Assembly (NCBI RefSeq): GCF_052118925.1
Contig: NZ_JBQKGG010000001.1
Coordinates: 186,001 to 250,000, forward strand
Direction: 5' to 3'
Length of the DNA stretch: 64,000 bases
Origin: Lientehia sp934351765
GTDB taxonomy: Bacteria; Bacillota; Clostridia; Lachnospirales; Lachnospiraceae
The notes under the pieces were generated by a model. The model was not told where the DNA came from and searched no databases. It saw nothing but the letters and a program-made list of their open reading frames with translations. Below are positions 52,336 through 61,296 of this stretch, piece after piece (the first letter of the stretch is position 1; each line of letters begins with the position of its first letter). The position numbers were made by a program, and so were the translations under genes.

Positions 52336-55300
52336 CTGATTCCTCCGTTAAGATGGATAACAGCTCCTCCCGGCTCATGTCAGCCACCGAGGAAGCACCT
52401 TCCGTTACCTGCTTTTCCAGCTCCCGCTTCTGATTCTGAAGCTTTAACACACCCTCTTCAATGGTATCCCGTGCGATGAGCCGGAACACGGAAACCTTCT
52501 TTTTCTGGCCGATCCGGTGTGCCCGGTCAGTCGCCTGATTCTCCGCCGCCAGATTCCACCAGGGATCATAATGGATCACCAGATCCGCCGCTGTCAGGTT
52601 TAACCCTGTGCCTCCGGCCTTTAAGGAAATGAGGAACAGCGGAACCTGATCCTGGTTAAAGGACCGCACCAGTGCGATCCGCTCCTCCTTGCCGGTCTGC
52701 CCGGTCAGCAGATGATAGGACAGCTTCGCCTTTTCCAGCCGTTTTCCAAGGATCTCCAGCATGGACGTAAACTGAGAAAATACCAGGATCTTATGTCCGG
52801 CTGCCACCGCACTCTCAATGAGCTCCATACAGGTATCCAGCTTTCCGGAGCCGCCCCTGTAGCCCTCATAGCACAGGGAAGGATCACAGCAGATCTGGCG
52901 CAGACGCAGAAGCTCCGATAAAAATTTTATCCGATCCTTCTGGTATCCGGCATCGCCGCCGGACTCCAGTTCCTCCTTTAACCGCAGAGCATGCGCCGCA
53001 TAAAGCTTCCGCTGCTCCGGTTCCATGCCGGAATAAACCACCTCTTCCAGCTTGTCGGGCAGATCCCGAAGCACCTCTTTTTTATAGCGCCGCAGCAGAA
53101 ACGGCCCGGTCATACGATGGAGCCGCTTTAACGCTGCCTTATCGCCGTCCTTTACGATGGGAATCTCAAACTCCCGGCGAAACCGGCTGCAGCTGAACAA
53201 AAATCCTGGCATCAGAAAATCAAAAATGCTCCACAAATCACTTAACCGGTTCTCCATGGGGGTTCCGGTCAGGGCAAACCGGCCTCTCGCCCGGATCTTT
53301 TTCACCGCCCTGGCGTTCTGGGTCAAGTGATTTTTAATATACTGGGCTTCGTCTAAAATCTGGAACCGGAATTCCCGTTCTTCATAAAGGGCAATATCCC
53401 GCCGCAGCAGATCATAGGACGTGATGGACACCTGCGCATGCTCCTGCTCCAGAAGCGCCTTCCGTTCCTCCGCTGTCCCCGCAATGACCTGGACCGACAG
53501 CCCGGGAGCAAACTTATGAAGCTCGCTCTCCCAGTTGTAGATCAGCGATGACGGACACACGATCAGCGCCTCCATCTCCGGATGTTTCTCTGCCTCGTCC
53601 GCCAGCAGGGCAATGACCTGAATCGTCTTTCCAAGTCCCATCTCATCAGCCAGGATCCCGCCGAGTCCGTACCGGTCCAGCGTCCGCAGCCACACATATC
53701 CCTGCCGCTGATACTCCCTGAGCGTTCCGTGAAGGGTCTTCGGCACCTCAATGGCCTCCTGCTCCTCCGGGTGGCTCACCGCCCGCACCAGATTTCGGAA
53801 GCCGTCATCCCCACGGAAGGAAATGTGCTTTCCGTCCCGCAGCACATGATCCACAAAGAAGCTCCGGTAGGACGGAAGCCGTACCGAAGCAGACATCCGC
53901 TGCTCCGTCAGTCTGGAAAGCTCCTCCAGCGTTCCGAAGCCCACCCCGTTCACCGGCAGAAACGCGCCGGATCTAGTCCGGTAAAAGCTCTGCTTCATGC
54001 GGTATGCCGCCAGCGCGCCGGAAAGCTCCGCCGGAGACAGCTCCCCCGCGTCCACATTAAGCTCCAGCCAGCCATTTCCCATGGTGACCCCGAAGGAAAG
54101 CTCCCGCTTCGGAAGCACCGTCAGATTTTTCATGGACGGAGAAAGCGTCACCTCGCCATAACCGGAAAATTCCTCCAGACCTTCCGTGAGAAGCCGGTAA
54201 ACGGCGCTGTCATCGTCCCAGATCACAAACCGGCTCTTGTCGGCATAACGGCCCGTAAAATACTTCTTGATGACCGTTCCCACCATCAGTTCTCCAACCT
54301 GATCTCTGGAGATTTCGGAAAATCCCGGGTGGTCAAACGGCGTAAAACATTCCTTTCCATACCAGAACTCTGCCCGCAGCGTCACCTCGTTCTCTCCCGG
54401 ACAGTCAAAATAAAACCGGGGCTTTAAGGGCTCCAGATGGTACTGCTCCAGGTCCACTCCCAGCGGTTCCAGATCCACAAAGGGCGAAAGCTCCGGAATC
54501 ACATAGTCGCAGAACGAGGGCATATCCTTGGCATTTAGCTGTATCGACCACTCCTCCATGGCCGGATCCTTCGTCATGGCACGGAAAAACTCCCACAGTG
54601 CCCGGCTTGCCGACCGGTCACAGCAGTAAAGGGTCGTTCCCATGGCCACATAGAGCCTTTTTTTTCCGTAAATAACCCGGAAATTCTCCGGAAACGAGAC
54701 ACGAAAGCCGTCCCGTCCGCAGGCTCGGATCACACCGTAAAGTCTGGGATTTTCTTTTTTGATGAGAAGGGGAAGCTCCTCCCGTCCATCAAAGGAAAAC
54801 AGCGCTTCTTTTCCGTACAGAAGCTTCAGGAAATTGTCACAGCCGGCCGGAGAAAGCTCCAGCTCCCGCATGACGCTCCGCGTTTCGGTCCGCAAAGGAT
54901 TCAGCCGTTCCTCCAGATACCGGCTCTCTGCCACCGTTCTTGCTGTTTCCTCTGCCAGCCTTGCCGAGGTCTCCTCAAAGGCATCGAGCGTGTGATAAAA
55001 TCCCAGCTGCTTTCCGTATTCTACATAGGCCTCTTCCTCCAGGGCGTCCGCAAACGCCTCCAGATCCCGAAGCTGATACAGCCGCCCGGTTCCGATCCGG
55101 AACGACAGGGCCAGTGTCTGGCGGACATTCCGGAAAACCGGGATCAGGCAGACCGGTTCCTCCATTTTGGATACGAGAACCTTCGTCATTTCATGGCCAA
55201 CATAGCTCTGAAGCATATGCTTGACCGCGCCGCCGGTGGGCACATGAGGCGTACTTTCCTCTTCCTTTTTCTCCATTGCATAAAAGGCTGCTGCCGCCTC

Positions 55301-55558
55301 ATGGCAGCACAGCCCTTTATATTCGCGGTGGGAAGGACACTGGCAGGAGGCCTGGTAGATATAGCCGCCCTTGATGAGCAGCGACACCCGGTATTCCTGT
55401 CCGTCCTCGTCCACAAGCACTTTTAAAGTTTCTTCTCCCTTCCAGAAGCTTTCACTGGAAAGCAGGCGCACCCTGCCCTCGCGGAACAGCGCCCTGCCCT
55501 TTTCATATTCCTCGCTGCTTCTGGTCTTTTTCCGAATGGTCTCACTGGAGAATGACAT
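52310..55558 (-). CDS. SWIM zinc-finger SNF2-family helicase
   Basis: 1082 residues. An N-terminal SWIM finger (Cys72, Cys74, Cys84, His86 in SCQCPS...CCHEAA) is followed by a long middle domain and a SNF2 ATPase (about 620-1070) with ADEMGLGKT, DEAQYIKN and the C-terminal helicase block TDRAHRIGQKKKV. It is expected to remodel or translocate on DNA or DNA-bound proteins. Full length for bacterial members. The ribosome binding site is weak. It sits between argS and the dipeptidase. Confidence 0.92.
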   Translation of the reverse strand: MSFSSETIRKKTRSSEEYEKGRALFREGRVRLLSSESFWKGEETLKVLVDEDGQEYRVSLLIKGGYIYQASCQCPSHREYKGLCCHEAAAAFYAMEKKEEESTPHVPTGGAVKHMLQSYVGHEMTKVLVSKMEEPVCLIPVFRNVRQTLALSFRIGTGRLYQLRDLEAFADALEEEAYVEYGKQLGFYHTLDAFEETSARLAEETARTVAESRYLEERLNPLRTETRSVMRELELSPAGCDNFLKLLYGKEALFSFDGREELPLLIKKENPRLYGVIRACGRDGFRVSFPENFRVIYGKKRLYVAMGTTLYCCDRSASRALWEFFRAMTKDPAMEEWSIQLNAKDMPSFCDYVIPELSPFVDLEPLGVDLEQYHLEPLKPRFYFDCPGENEVTLRAEFWYGKECFTPFDHPGFSEISRDQVGELMVGTVIKKYFTGRYADKSRFVIWDDDSAVYRLLTEGLEEFSGYGEVTLSPSMKNLTVLPKRELSFGVTMGNGWLELNVDAGELSPAELSGALAAYRMKQSFYRTRSGAFLPVNGVGFGTLEELSRLTEQRMSASVRLPSYRSFFVDHVLRDGKHISFRGDDGFRNLVRAVSHPEEQEAIEVPKTLHGTLREYQRQGYVWLRTLDRYGLGGILADEMGLGKTIQVIALLADEAEKHPEMEALIVCPSSLIYNWESELHKFAPGLSVQVIAGTAEERKALLEQEHAQVSITSYDLLRRDIALYEEREFRFQILDEAQYIKNHLTQNARAVKKIRARGRFALTGTPMENRLSDLWSIFDFLMPGFLFSCSRFRREFEIPIVKDGDKAALKRLHRMTGPFLLRRYKKEVLRDLPDKLEEVVYSGMEPEQRKLYAAHALRLKEELESGGDAGYQKDRIKFLSELLRLRQICCDPSLCYEGYRGGSGKLDTCMELIESAVAAGHKILVFSQFTSMLEILGKRLEKAKLSYHLLTGQTGKEERIALVRSFNQDQVPLFLISLKAGGTGLNLTAADLVIHYDPWWNLAAENQATDRAHRIGQKKKVSVFRLIARDTIEEGVLKLQNQKRELEKQVTEGASSVADMSREELLSILTEESDGIHGSSL

Positions 55559-55575
55559 ACCTGTTCACCTGCTTT

Positions 55576-57345
55576 TTACATTCTGTCCGGTGCCTCAAAT
55601 CCAAGAAGATCGATGCAGGTCTCTAACACCCGTCTGGTAAGCTCCAGAAGACAGATGTAGGATGCCTGGCGCTCCTTATCCTCCTCTGCCATGATCTTTG
55701 TCTCATGGTAGAACCGGTTAAAGGCATTGGACAGTTCATAAACATACTGGCAGATCTTATGAGGCGCACGCTCCTCAAAGGCCGCCGTCAGCGCATCAGA
55801 CATCCGGCTTACGGAAAGCTGAAGCGCCTTCTCGCTCTCAGATGCAGCCGGAAGGATCTTGGCCTCTCCGGCAAACTTCTCCGGAAGAGCCGCATACTTG
55901 CCCTGGATCGACTTGATCCGGACAATGGTATAAAGAAGATAGGGGCCGGTATCTCCCTCAAAGGAAATGAACCGATCCACATCAAACACATAATCCTTGG
56001 ACGCCTGGTTGGACAGATCTCCGTATTTCAGAGCCGCCAGCCCCACGATCTGCGCAGTCGTTCTGGCCTCGCTCTCCTCCACGGTACGGTTCTCCATGAT
56101 CTTTTCATAAACCGCATCGCTGATCTCTTTAATGAGATATTCCAGCCGCATCACTCCGCCGTCTCTTGTCTTAAAGGGCTTTCCGTCCTTGCCGTTCATG
56201 GTGCCGAAGCCTAAGAAATTGAGCTCCGTCTCCGGACGCACGATCCCGGCCTTCTTTGCACAGCGGAACACCTGGGTGAAATGAAGCTCCTGGCGCTTGT
56301 CGACCACGTAAAGAACACGATCGGGATGGAACAGTTTTTCCCGCTCCACCAGCGTTGCAAGATCGGTGGTGGAGTACAGGGTCGCGCCATCGGATTTTAA
56401 CAGAATACAGGGCGGGATCTCCTTGGTATCGCTGTCTTCCTTTACATCAACTACCAGCGCACCCTGGCTTTCATGGGCCAGCCCCTTCTTCTTCATATCT
56501 TCGATCATGGCCGGAATATAGGGCTGAGCATCGCTCTCCTTTTTCCAGATATCAAAGGTTACATTTAACTTCGCATAATTCTTCTTCAGATCCGAAACCG
56601 ATACATTCAGGATATGATTCCAGATCGCCATATAGCCCTTATCACCGTTCTGAAGCTTAAAGGTCGCATCGTGTGCCTTCTTCGCGAACGCTTCATCCTC
56701 CTTTGCCTTGGCGCTGGCCGCCGGATAAATCTCCTCCAGCTCCGCAATGGTAAAGGGCGCTTCGGCAGGATATTCTCCGGTATAGCTCTCATCGAAATAC
56801 GGGAGGTTGGGCTTCCGCTCCTTTAACTCCTCGATGATCAGTCCCATCTGCAGACCCCAGTCACCCAGATGGACATCGCCGATGACCTCATGGCCCAGGA
56901 ACCGGTAAAGGCGCTTCATGCTCTCTCCGATGATGGCAGAACGAAGATGTCCCACATGAAGAGGCTTCGCCACATTGGGTCCGCCGTAATCGATCACAAT
57001 GGTCTCTTTCTTTCCTTCATAGGAAACACCCAGCTTTTCATCGGCATTCATGGCATTTAAGTAATCTGCCGCATAAGCGCCGGACAGCCTGATGTTGATA
57101 AATCCGGGATTTACTGCCGTGATCTCCGCAAAGGCGGCCTCCCCCTCAAGCTTCTCCACCACATCGTTTGCGATCATGATGGGCGCTTTTTTATAAAGCT
57201 TCGCACCGGCCATGGCGCCGTTGCACTGAAATTCACAAAGATCCGGACGGTTGGACAGCGTTACCTTTCCAAGCTTCCGGTCATAGCCGCAGGCCTCAAA
57301 GCCCCGGGCCATCAGTTCTCCAATCTGATCAATGAGTTTTTTCAT
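55576..57345 (-). CDS. argS: Arginyl-tRNA synthetase
   Basis: 589 residues. The class I HIGH motif appears as AKPLHVGHLRS (about 125-135). An N-terminal additional domain (1-90) and a DALR anticodon-binding domain (about 470-589) are in place; the protein ends EAPDRM. The frame is open to 57501, but GGAG(A) eight bases before 57345 and the conserved MKKLIDQIGELM start fix the shorter form. A TATAAT at 57388-57393 is its likely promoter. Confidence 0.95.
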   Translation of the reverse strand: MKKLIDQIGELMARGFEACGYDRKLGKVTLSNRPDLCEFQCNGAMAGAKLYKKAPIMIANDVVEKLEGEAAFAEITAVNPGFINIRLSGAYAADYLNAMNADEKLGVSYEGKKETIVIDYGGPNVAKPLHVGHLRSAIIGESMKRLYRFLGHEVIGDVHLGDWGLQMGLIIEELKERKPNLPYFDESYTGEYPAEAPFTIAELEEIYPAASAKAKEDEAFAKKAHDATFKLQNGDKGYMAIWNHILNVSVSDLKKNYAKLNVTFDIWKKESDAQPYIPAMIEDMKKKGLAHESQGALVVDVKEDSDTKEIPPCILLKSDGATLYSTTDLATLVEREKLFHPDRVLYVVDKRQELHFTQVFRCAKKAGIVRPETELNFLGFGTMNGKDGKPFKTRDGGVMRLEYLIKEISDAVYEKIMENRTVEESEARTTAQIVGLAALKYGDLSNQASKDYVFDVDRFISFEGDTGPYLLYTIVRIKSIQGKYAALPEKFAGEAKILPAASESEKALQLSVSRMSDALTAAFEERAPHKICQYVYELSNAFNRFYHETKIMAEEDKERQASYICLLELTRRVLETCIDLLGFEAPDRM

Positions 57346-57506
57346 AATCTTATCTCCAACTTTTTTTTCACACAGTCTATCTGAACTATTATAATATGCT
57401 TTCATGGAAAAATCCAGCATTTCTTCTTTCCTTTCGGAAGGCATCGTGCTATACTGGAAATCGTACGACAACGAACAAAGTACATAAAAGGAGGATACCA
57501 TTTATC

Positions 57507-57959
57507 ATGAACGTAAAGATTCAGGACATTAAGGACGTAACCATTAAGGGCGTAAACGTAAAGTTCACCGATACCTGCGAGGCTTACAAAGAGGATTTCT
57601 TTGAGTGGACCGCATTCCCCGTAGTAACGGAATTCAAAACCAATAAGATCATGGCCGGTGTGCTTCAGGGCTGGCATCATACTCCCAACTTCACCGCCAT
57701 CGAGTATCATGAGGACGCTGAGCAGTTCTACTTCACCGAGGGTACTGCATTAATGCTCTTCATCGACATCGCAGACGGAAAGCCTGCTATGGACACCGCA
57801 CAGATCGTCCGGATCCCTGCCGGAACCCAGCTTGATATTGCTGCAGGCAAGGGTCATTTCGTAGCTGTAGCAGAAGGCGATACCTTTAAGGCAATCGTTG
57901 TCTCTCCCGTACAGGAAGCTCCCAGAATGGATCTGGCTGAAGAGGTAATCGGAGAATAA
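57507..57959 (+). CDS. Cupin-like protein, ureidoglycolate-lyase-like fold
   Basis: 150 residues from the ATG at 57507, with AAGGAGG upstream; the longer open frame to 57396 lacks support. A single beta-barrel domain has HHTPNFTAIEYHEDAEQFYF and GKGHFVAVAEGDTFKAI, resembling cupins or ureidoglycolate lyase. His and Glu in the first block could bind a metal. It is transcribed alone, divergently from argS, with a terminator. Substrate unknown. Confidence 0.72.
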   Translation: MNVKIQDIKDVTIKGVNVKFTDTCEAYKEDFFEWTAFPVVTEFKTNKIMAGVLQGWHHTPNFTAIEYHEDAEQFYFTEGTALMLFIDIADGKPAMDTAQIVRIPAGTQLDIAAGKGHFVAVAEGDTFKAIVVSPVQEAPRMDLAEEVIGE

Positions 57960-57982
57960 TTGAAATTGTTAATCAGTAAAAG

Positions 57983-58026
57983 ACAGATCTCTGCGTGGGA
58001 TAACCGGCCCGGAGATCTGTTTTTTT
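57983..58026 (+). terminator. Terminator of the cupin-like gene
   Basis: ACAGATCTC and GAGATCTGT (57983-57991 with 58012-58020) form a perfect 9-bp stem, followed by seven T. It lies 23 bases after the stop codon. Confidence 0.88.
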
Positions 58027-58049
58027 ATAGGAAAGTTCGTCCTATGAAG

Positions 58050-58077
58050 AAAAGTAACCGGCCCTTCGACCGGTTAC
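58050..58077 (-). terminator. Terminator of the cbiZ transcript
   Basis: On the minus strand GTAACCGG and CCGGTTAC form a perfect 8-bp stem around TCGAAGGG, followed by TTTTCTT. It lies about 55 bases after the cbiZ stop and faces the plus-strand terminator next to it. Confidence 0.8.
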
Positions 58078-58130
58078 AGACAAGCCTTACAGTCGGTGGC
58101 CGGGACGGCGTATCGATTGCGAAAGGAGCA

Positions 58131-59273
58131 TTACCACCGTCCCTCTTCCGCAAGATACCCGATCAGTCCGTCCAGATACCATTCCGTCATTCGTCTGATC
58201 CCGGCTTCGCGCTCTTCCTGTTCCGGCTCCTGCCAGGATTCTTCCTCCCTATCGAAAGCTTTCTCACGCTTACCCGGAAATCCCATCTGCTTTAACAGCG
58301 CCGCCCCGGCTTCTTCCGCCTCTCCGGATGTGAGCAATCCCCAGTCCAGCTGATCTAATAAATGCGCATACAGGGAGGAACCGGTTACCAGTCGGTTTCC
58401 TGTTTTCCGTGCATCCAGACGGTCGGTAAACTCGGCCCGCCGCATGCTTCCGCCCTGCTTTTTGTAGCGGTTCCAGAGGGCATCCTCTGTGACGCCGAAC
58501 CGGTCCATGCGGTTTAAGATATCGTGCTGGAAGTTCGGGCAAAGACCGGTCTGCTTCTTCAATGCCTGCTTCACAGCCTGCTTCACGGTACGGCCGATCA
58601 ATTCTCCCAGCTTGGAATGCTTGCCCGCATCCGTAAGATGCGTGTCCGATTCCATATTGCAGAACACAATGGTTCCGTCGGTGCCGGAGCCGGTGGCAAG
58701 CCCTCTGGAATACCGGCTGGGCGCGAGAAGCTCCTGGATGGCCGCCGTTTTCGCCTCGGTGCAGGATACCAGCGCACGGACCAGCGCGCCGTCAGTCAGA
58801 TCCGCGTCGATGAGCAGGAGAATATTGATGGTTCCCAGAGGTACCTGATGAAAAATCCCGGCCTGCTCATGCCAGAACGCCGGATCTCCGATCCGTCCGG
58901 CATTGTGATAAATTCCTCCGGTGACAATGGCAGTCACGGAAAAATCGTCATAATCGTTTCGCACAATGGCGGCATGATACATGCTCGCCGCGGTGCAGAG
59001 TCCGGTGCATTTCCCGGGATCCAGCCCAAGATCCTCTCCGGCCACCAGGTTCATATGCTCCTCATAGGTATCTGCCCGCATGGAGGCCTGCATCCCGCTT
59101 CCAGGATTTCCATCATAATTAAAGACAGCCTGCAGATCATACCGCAGGCCGCCGTTATTGGGACCGGTGCTTAAGACCTTCCGTTTTCCATGAAAACAGA
59201 CCACCAGGGACTGCTTATAGCGGTGAAGGGTATCCCCGTCCGACAGTTCACAAAGCTTCATGGTTTCATTCAT
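58131..59273 (-). CDS. cbiZ: Adenosylcobinamide amidohydrolase with C-terminal extension
   Basis: 380 residues. Residues about 25-225 match CbiZ: STGPNNGGLR, NIVLLI-like NILLLIDADLTDGALVRAL, SCTEAKTAAIQELLAPSRYS and ATGSGTDGTIVFC. CbiZ cuts (adenosyl)cobinamide or pseudocobamides to cobyric acid, which CbiB then rebuilds. The remaining 150 residues are unlike CbiZ and unidentified. The start is taken at 59273 because it overlaps the upstream stop codon as ATGA; GGAGG lies close upstream. The gene is last in a probable corrinoid uptake operon. Confidence 0.85.
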   Translation of the reverse strand: MNETMKLCELSDGDTLHRYKQSLVVCFHGKRKVLSTGPNNGGLRYDLQAVFNYDGNPGSGMQASMRADTYEEHMNLVAGEDLGLDPGKCTGLCTAASMYHAAIVRNDYDDFSVTAIVTGGIYHNAGRIGDPAFWHEQAGIFHQVPLGTINILLLIDADLTDGALVRALVSCTEAKTAAIQELLAPSRYSRGLATGSGTDGTIVFCNMESDTHLTDAGKHSKLGELIGRTVKQAVKQALKKQTGLCPNFQHDILNRMDRFGVTEDALWNRYKKQGGSMRRAEFTDRLDARKTGNRLVTGSSLYAHLLDQLDWGLLTSGEAEEAGAALLKQMGFPGKREKAFDREEESWQEPEQEEREAGIRRMTEWYLDGLIGYLAEEGRW

Positions 59274-60247
59274 GCCTCCTCCCCGTAAAGAGCCTCCCAC
59301 TGGAGCTTTAATGCCCGCTCATGAGCTTCCCGGCTTACGCTGATCAGCTCAAAGGTCACATAAGCCGGATCGATGACCTCAAACAGCTCCCGGACAGCCC
59401 GTGTTGTAAACGGCTCATGACGGTCGATCTGGAACACATGCTGATAGCAGAGGGAAATCCGCTCCTCATAGGTCTTGGGCATAGCCAGATGCTTCGCGTA
59501 CAGCTCCTTCACATAGGCGCCGGTCAGACTCTGGTTCAGATGAATGCCGCGGATCCGCTTCGCCAGATCTCCGTGCTTTCGGATCATCTCTTTTATATAG
59601 GCGATGCCCTCCTCCTGGGTCTGCAATTCCAGATTGGTGTGGAGCAGATGACCCGTGTCCAGCATGATCCCGGTCTTCGGATAATGGATCTGATCCAGAA
59701 GCCGCCCTGTGATCTCCGGTCGGGTCATGGTAAGCCCCGGCCACCACAGATTTTCCAGCAGAAACTCAAATTCATACTCATGACCGTCCAGCAGCTCGTT
59801 GATCAGCTCTGCCGCTGCATCGACCACCTCTTCATCACTGTATGCACACCGGCCGGAAAAATATTCCGGAATCTTGACATTGCTCACATGGAACACCACA
59901 TACCGTGCATCCAGACGCTTCGCCCGCTCCAGATCCTCCCGGAACATGGCCATCATACCCGACGGATCCAGGCCTCCGAAGATCTTCTTCGCCGTCTCCA
60001 GACTGTCATACTCTTTTTTTAATCCGTTCAGATCTCCCCGCCAGAGATCTACCCACTCATTAAAGTAGCGCAGGTGGACACCGAAAACCAGAGACGGATC
60101 AAAGAAAGCTTCCTTTCCGCCCTCAATATGCATAAACTCAATCCCGTCAAAGCCGATGCTCCGGATCATCGCCTCCAGATCGACACAGTCCCGGTAGCGT
60201 TCCTCATCCATATCACAGTCGGTAATATTAATGGTATTTATCCGCAT
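59270..60247 (-). CDS. TIM-barrel sugar phosphate isomerase/epimerase-like protein
   Basis: 325 residues of the xylose isomerase/AP endonuclease 2 superfamily. Likely metal ligands: Glu in FLLENLWWPG, Asp/His in GIMLDTGHLLHT, His in IRGIHLNQS and the final Glu in VTFELIS. The specific reaction is unknown. It overlaps cbiZ by four bases, so it probably acts in the same pathway; a step on a corrinoid side product or on the ribose/base part is a possibility only. Confidence 0.75.
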   Translation of the reverse strand: MRINTINITDCDMDEERYRDCVDLEAMIRSIGFDGIEFMHIEGGKEAFFDPSLVFGVHLRYFNEWVDLWRGDLNGLKKEYDSLETAKKIFGGLDPSGMMAMFREDLERAKRLDARYVVFHVSNVKIPEYFSGRCAYSDEEVVDAAAELINELLDGHEYEFEFLLENLWWPGLTMTRPEITGRLLDQIHYPKTGIMLDTGHLLHTNLELQTQEEGIAYIKEMIRKHGDLAKRIRGIHLNQSLTGAYVKELYAKHLAMPKTYEERISLCYQHVFQIDRHEPFTTRAVRELFEVIDPAYVTFELISVSREAHERALKLQWEALYGEEA

Positions 60248-60308
60248 GTGAACATCTCCCTCTTATCTTACCTTATCCAGAATACTGTCTTCCCGATACT
60301 GTCTTCCC

Positions 60309-60434
60309 GCAGAACCAGGCTCGATTCCGCTTCGCTTCCTCTCGCTTTGGCTGCTCGCCAAATAGATTTCCAAAGAAAAGTGCCCATTTGTGCAGGCACA
60401 TTCGCCTTTTTTTTGGAAATCTGCTTGGTTCTGC
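60309..60434. repeat. Nested inverted repeat after the S-component gene
   Basis: Outer arms GCAGAACCAGGC (60309-60320) and GCTTGGTTCTGC (60423-60434), and inner arms 60364-60380 and 60406-60422 (AGATTTCC.../...GGAAATCT, 15 of 17 pairing), around a loop with TGCC/GGCA. A 14-bp tandem duplication (ATACTGTCTTCCCG twice, 60282-60309) abuts it. It begins five bases after the stop codon and may be a terminator or a small mobile remnant. Confidence 0.7.
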
Positions 60435-60438
60435 AGGA

Positions 60439-61296
60439 TTAAAAGATTCCATGTTTGATCTGAATCCGCTCCAGTTTTTCCCCGATGGGCTTTCGCATCA
60501 GCAGCAGAAAGATCACATTGGAAATCATGTAGGTAACGGTATAGGGAATCGCCGTACCAAGAGCGATCAGATACCGCTTAAAGCTCCATTTCCCAATCAG
60601 ACTGATAACCGTCCAGATGTCCATGATCCAGGAATAAAGTGCTCCGGCAAACAGGCCGTAAAGGATTAACGGCACCCGTTTTCGCAGCAGTCTGCGCATA
60701 AAAGGAAGTCCGGCGATGAGCCCCTGGAGCCCCAGGGTGAACATCTGGAACGGAGTCCACGGACCCTGCCCGAAAAAAATATTGGAGACCACTGCAGACA
60801 GCGATCCAACCAGAAAACCGGACTCTGGTCCCATATAAATCCCAGTCATGATAACGGTCGCCGTCAGCGGCTTTACCGCCGGAACAGCGCCGAAGATCAG
60901 ACGCCCCACAACGGCGATTGCCGTCATAACTGCGATCATAACCATGCGGCGGATACTGCCCTCCCGCTTTTCGTAGGCAAAATAAAACGGCAGACAGGCC
61001 AGGAACATAATGATGGCGGAGATCAGGTTGTAACGCCGTTCCGCCAGAAGCTTTACCCCCACCACGATGCATGCCGCCACCGCCAGAAGTAACATTACCC
61101 AGCGCAGCGCCCGCTTTCCTGTATAAGCCTCGCTTCGTTCCATGGCAAGCGCTGTTTTTTCTTCCAGGCGCCGGTTTTCTTCCTCTTTCAGGCGCTTTTT
61201 CGCCTCTGTCTTCCGCACACTTCCGTTTTCCGGTGTTGCTTCCGACTTTTTCAGGAGCCTGCCCGGTGTCGGTTCGGTTTCCTTTGTCTTATGCAC
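60439..61296 (-). CDS. ECF transporter S component, probably for corrinoids
   Basis: 285 residues. A basic/acidic N-terminal segment (1-62, probably coiled coil) precedes two extra helices and a core of about six helices with FGAVPAVKPLTATVIMTGI, the S-component pattern. Family members are usually near 180-200 residues, so the N-terminal part is an addition. The start is taken as GTG at 61296, six bases after AAGGAGG and overlapping the ATPase gene; the frame is open further but there is no ribosome binding site. Corrinoid specificity is inferred from cbiZ and the DUF4430 gene. Confidence 0.8.
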   Translation of the reverse strand: MHKTKETEPTPGRLLKKSEATPENGSVRKTEAKKRLKEEENRRLEEKTALAMERSEAYTGKRALRWVMLLLAVAACIVVGVKLLAERRYNLISAIIMFLACLPFYFAYEKREGSIRRMVMIAVMTAIAVVGRLIFGAVPAVKPLTATVIMTGIYMGPESGFLVGSLSAVVSNIFFGQGPWTPFQMFTLGLQGLIAGLPFMRRLLRKRVPLILYGLFAGALYSWIMDIWTVISLIGKWSFKRYLIALGTAIPYTVTYMISNVIFLLLMRKPIGEKLERIQIKHGIF

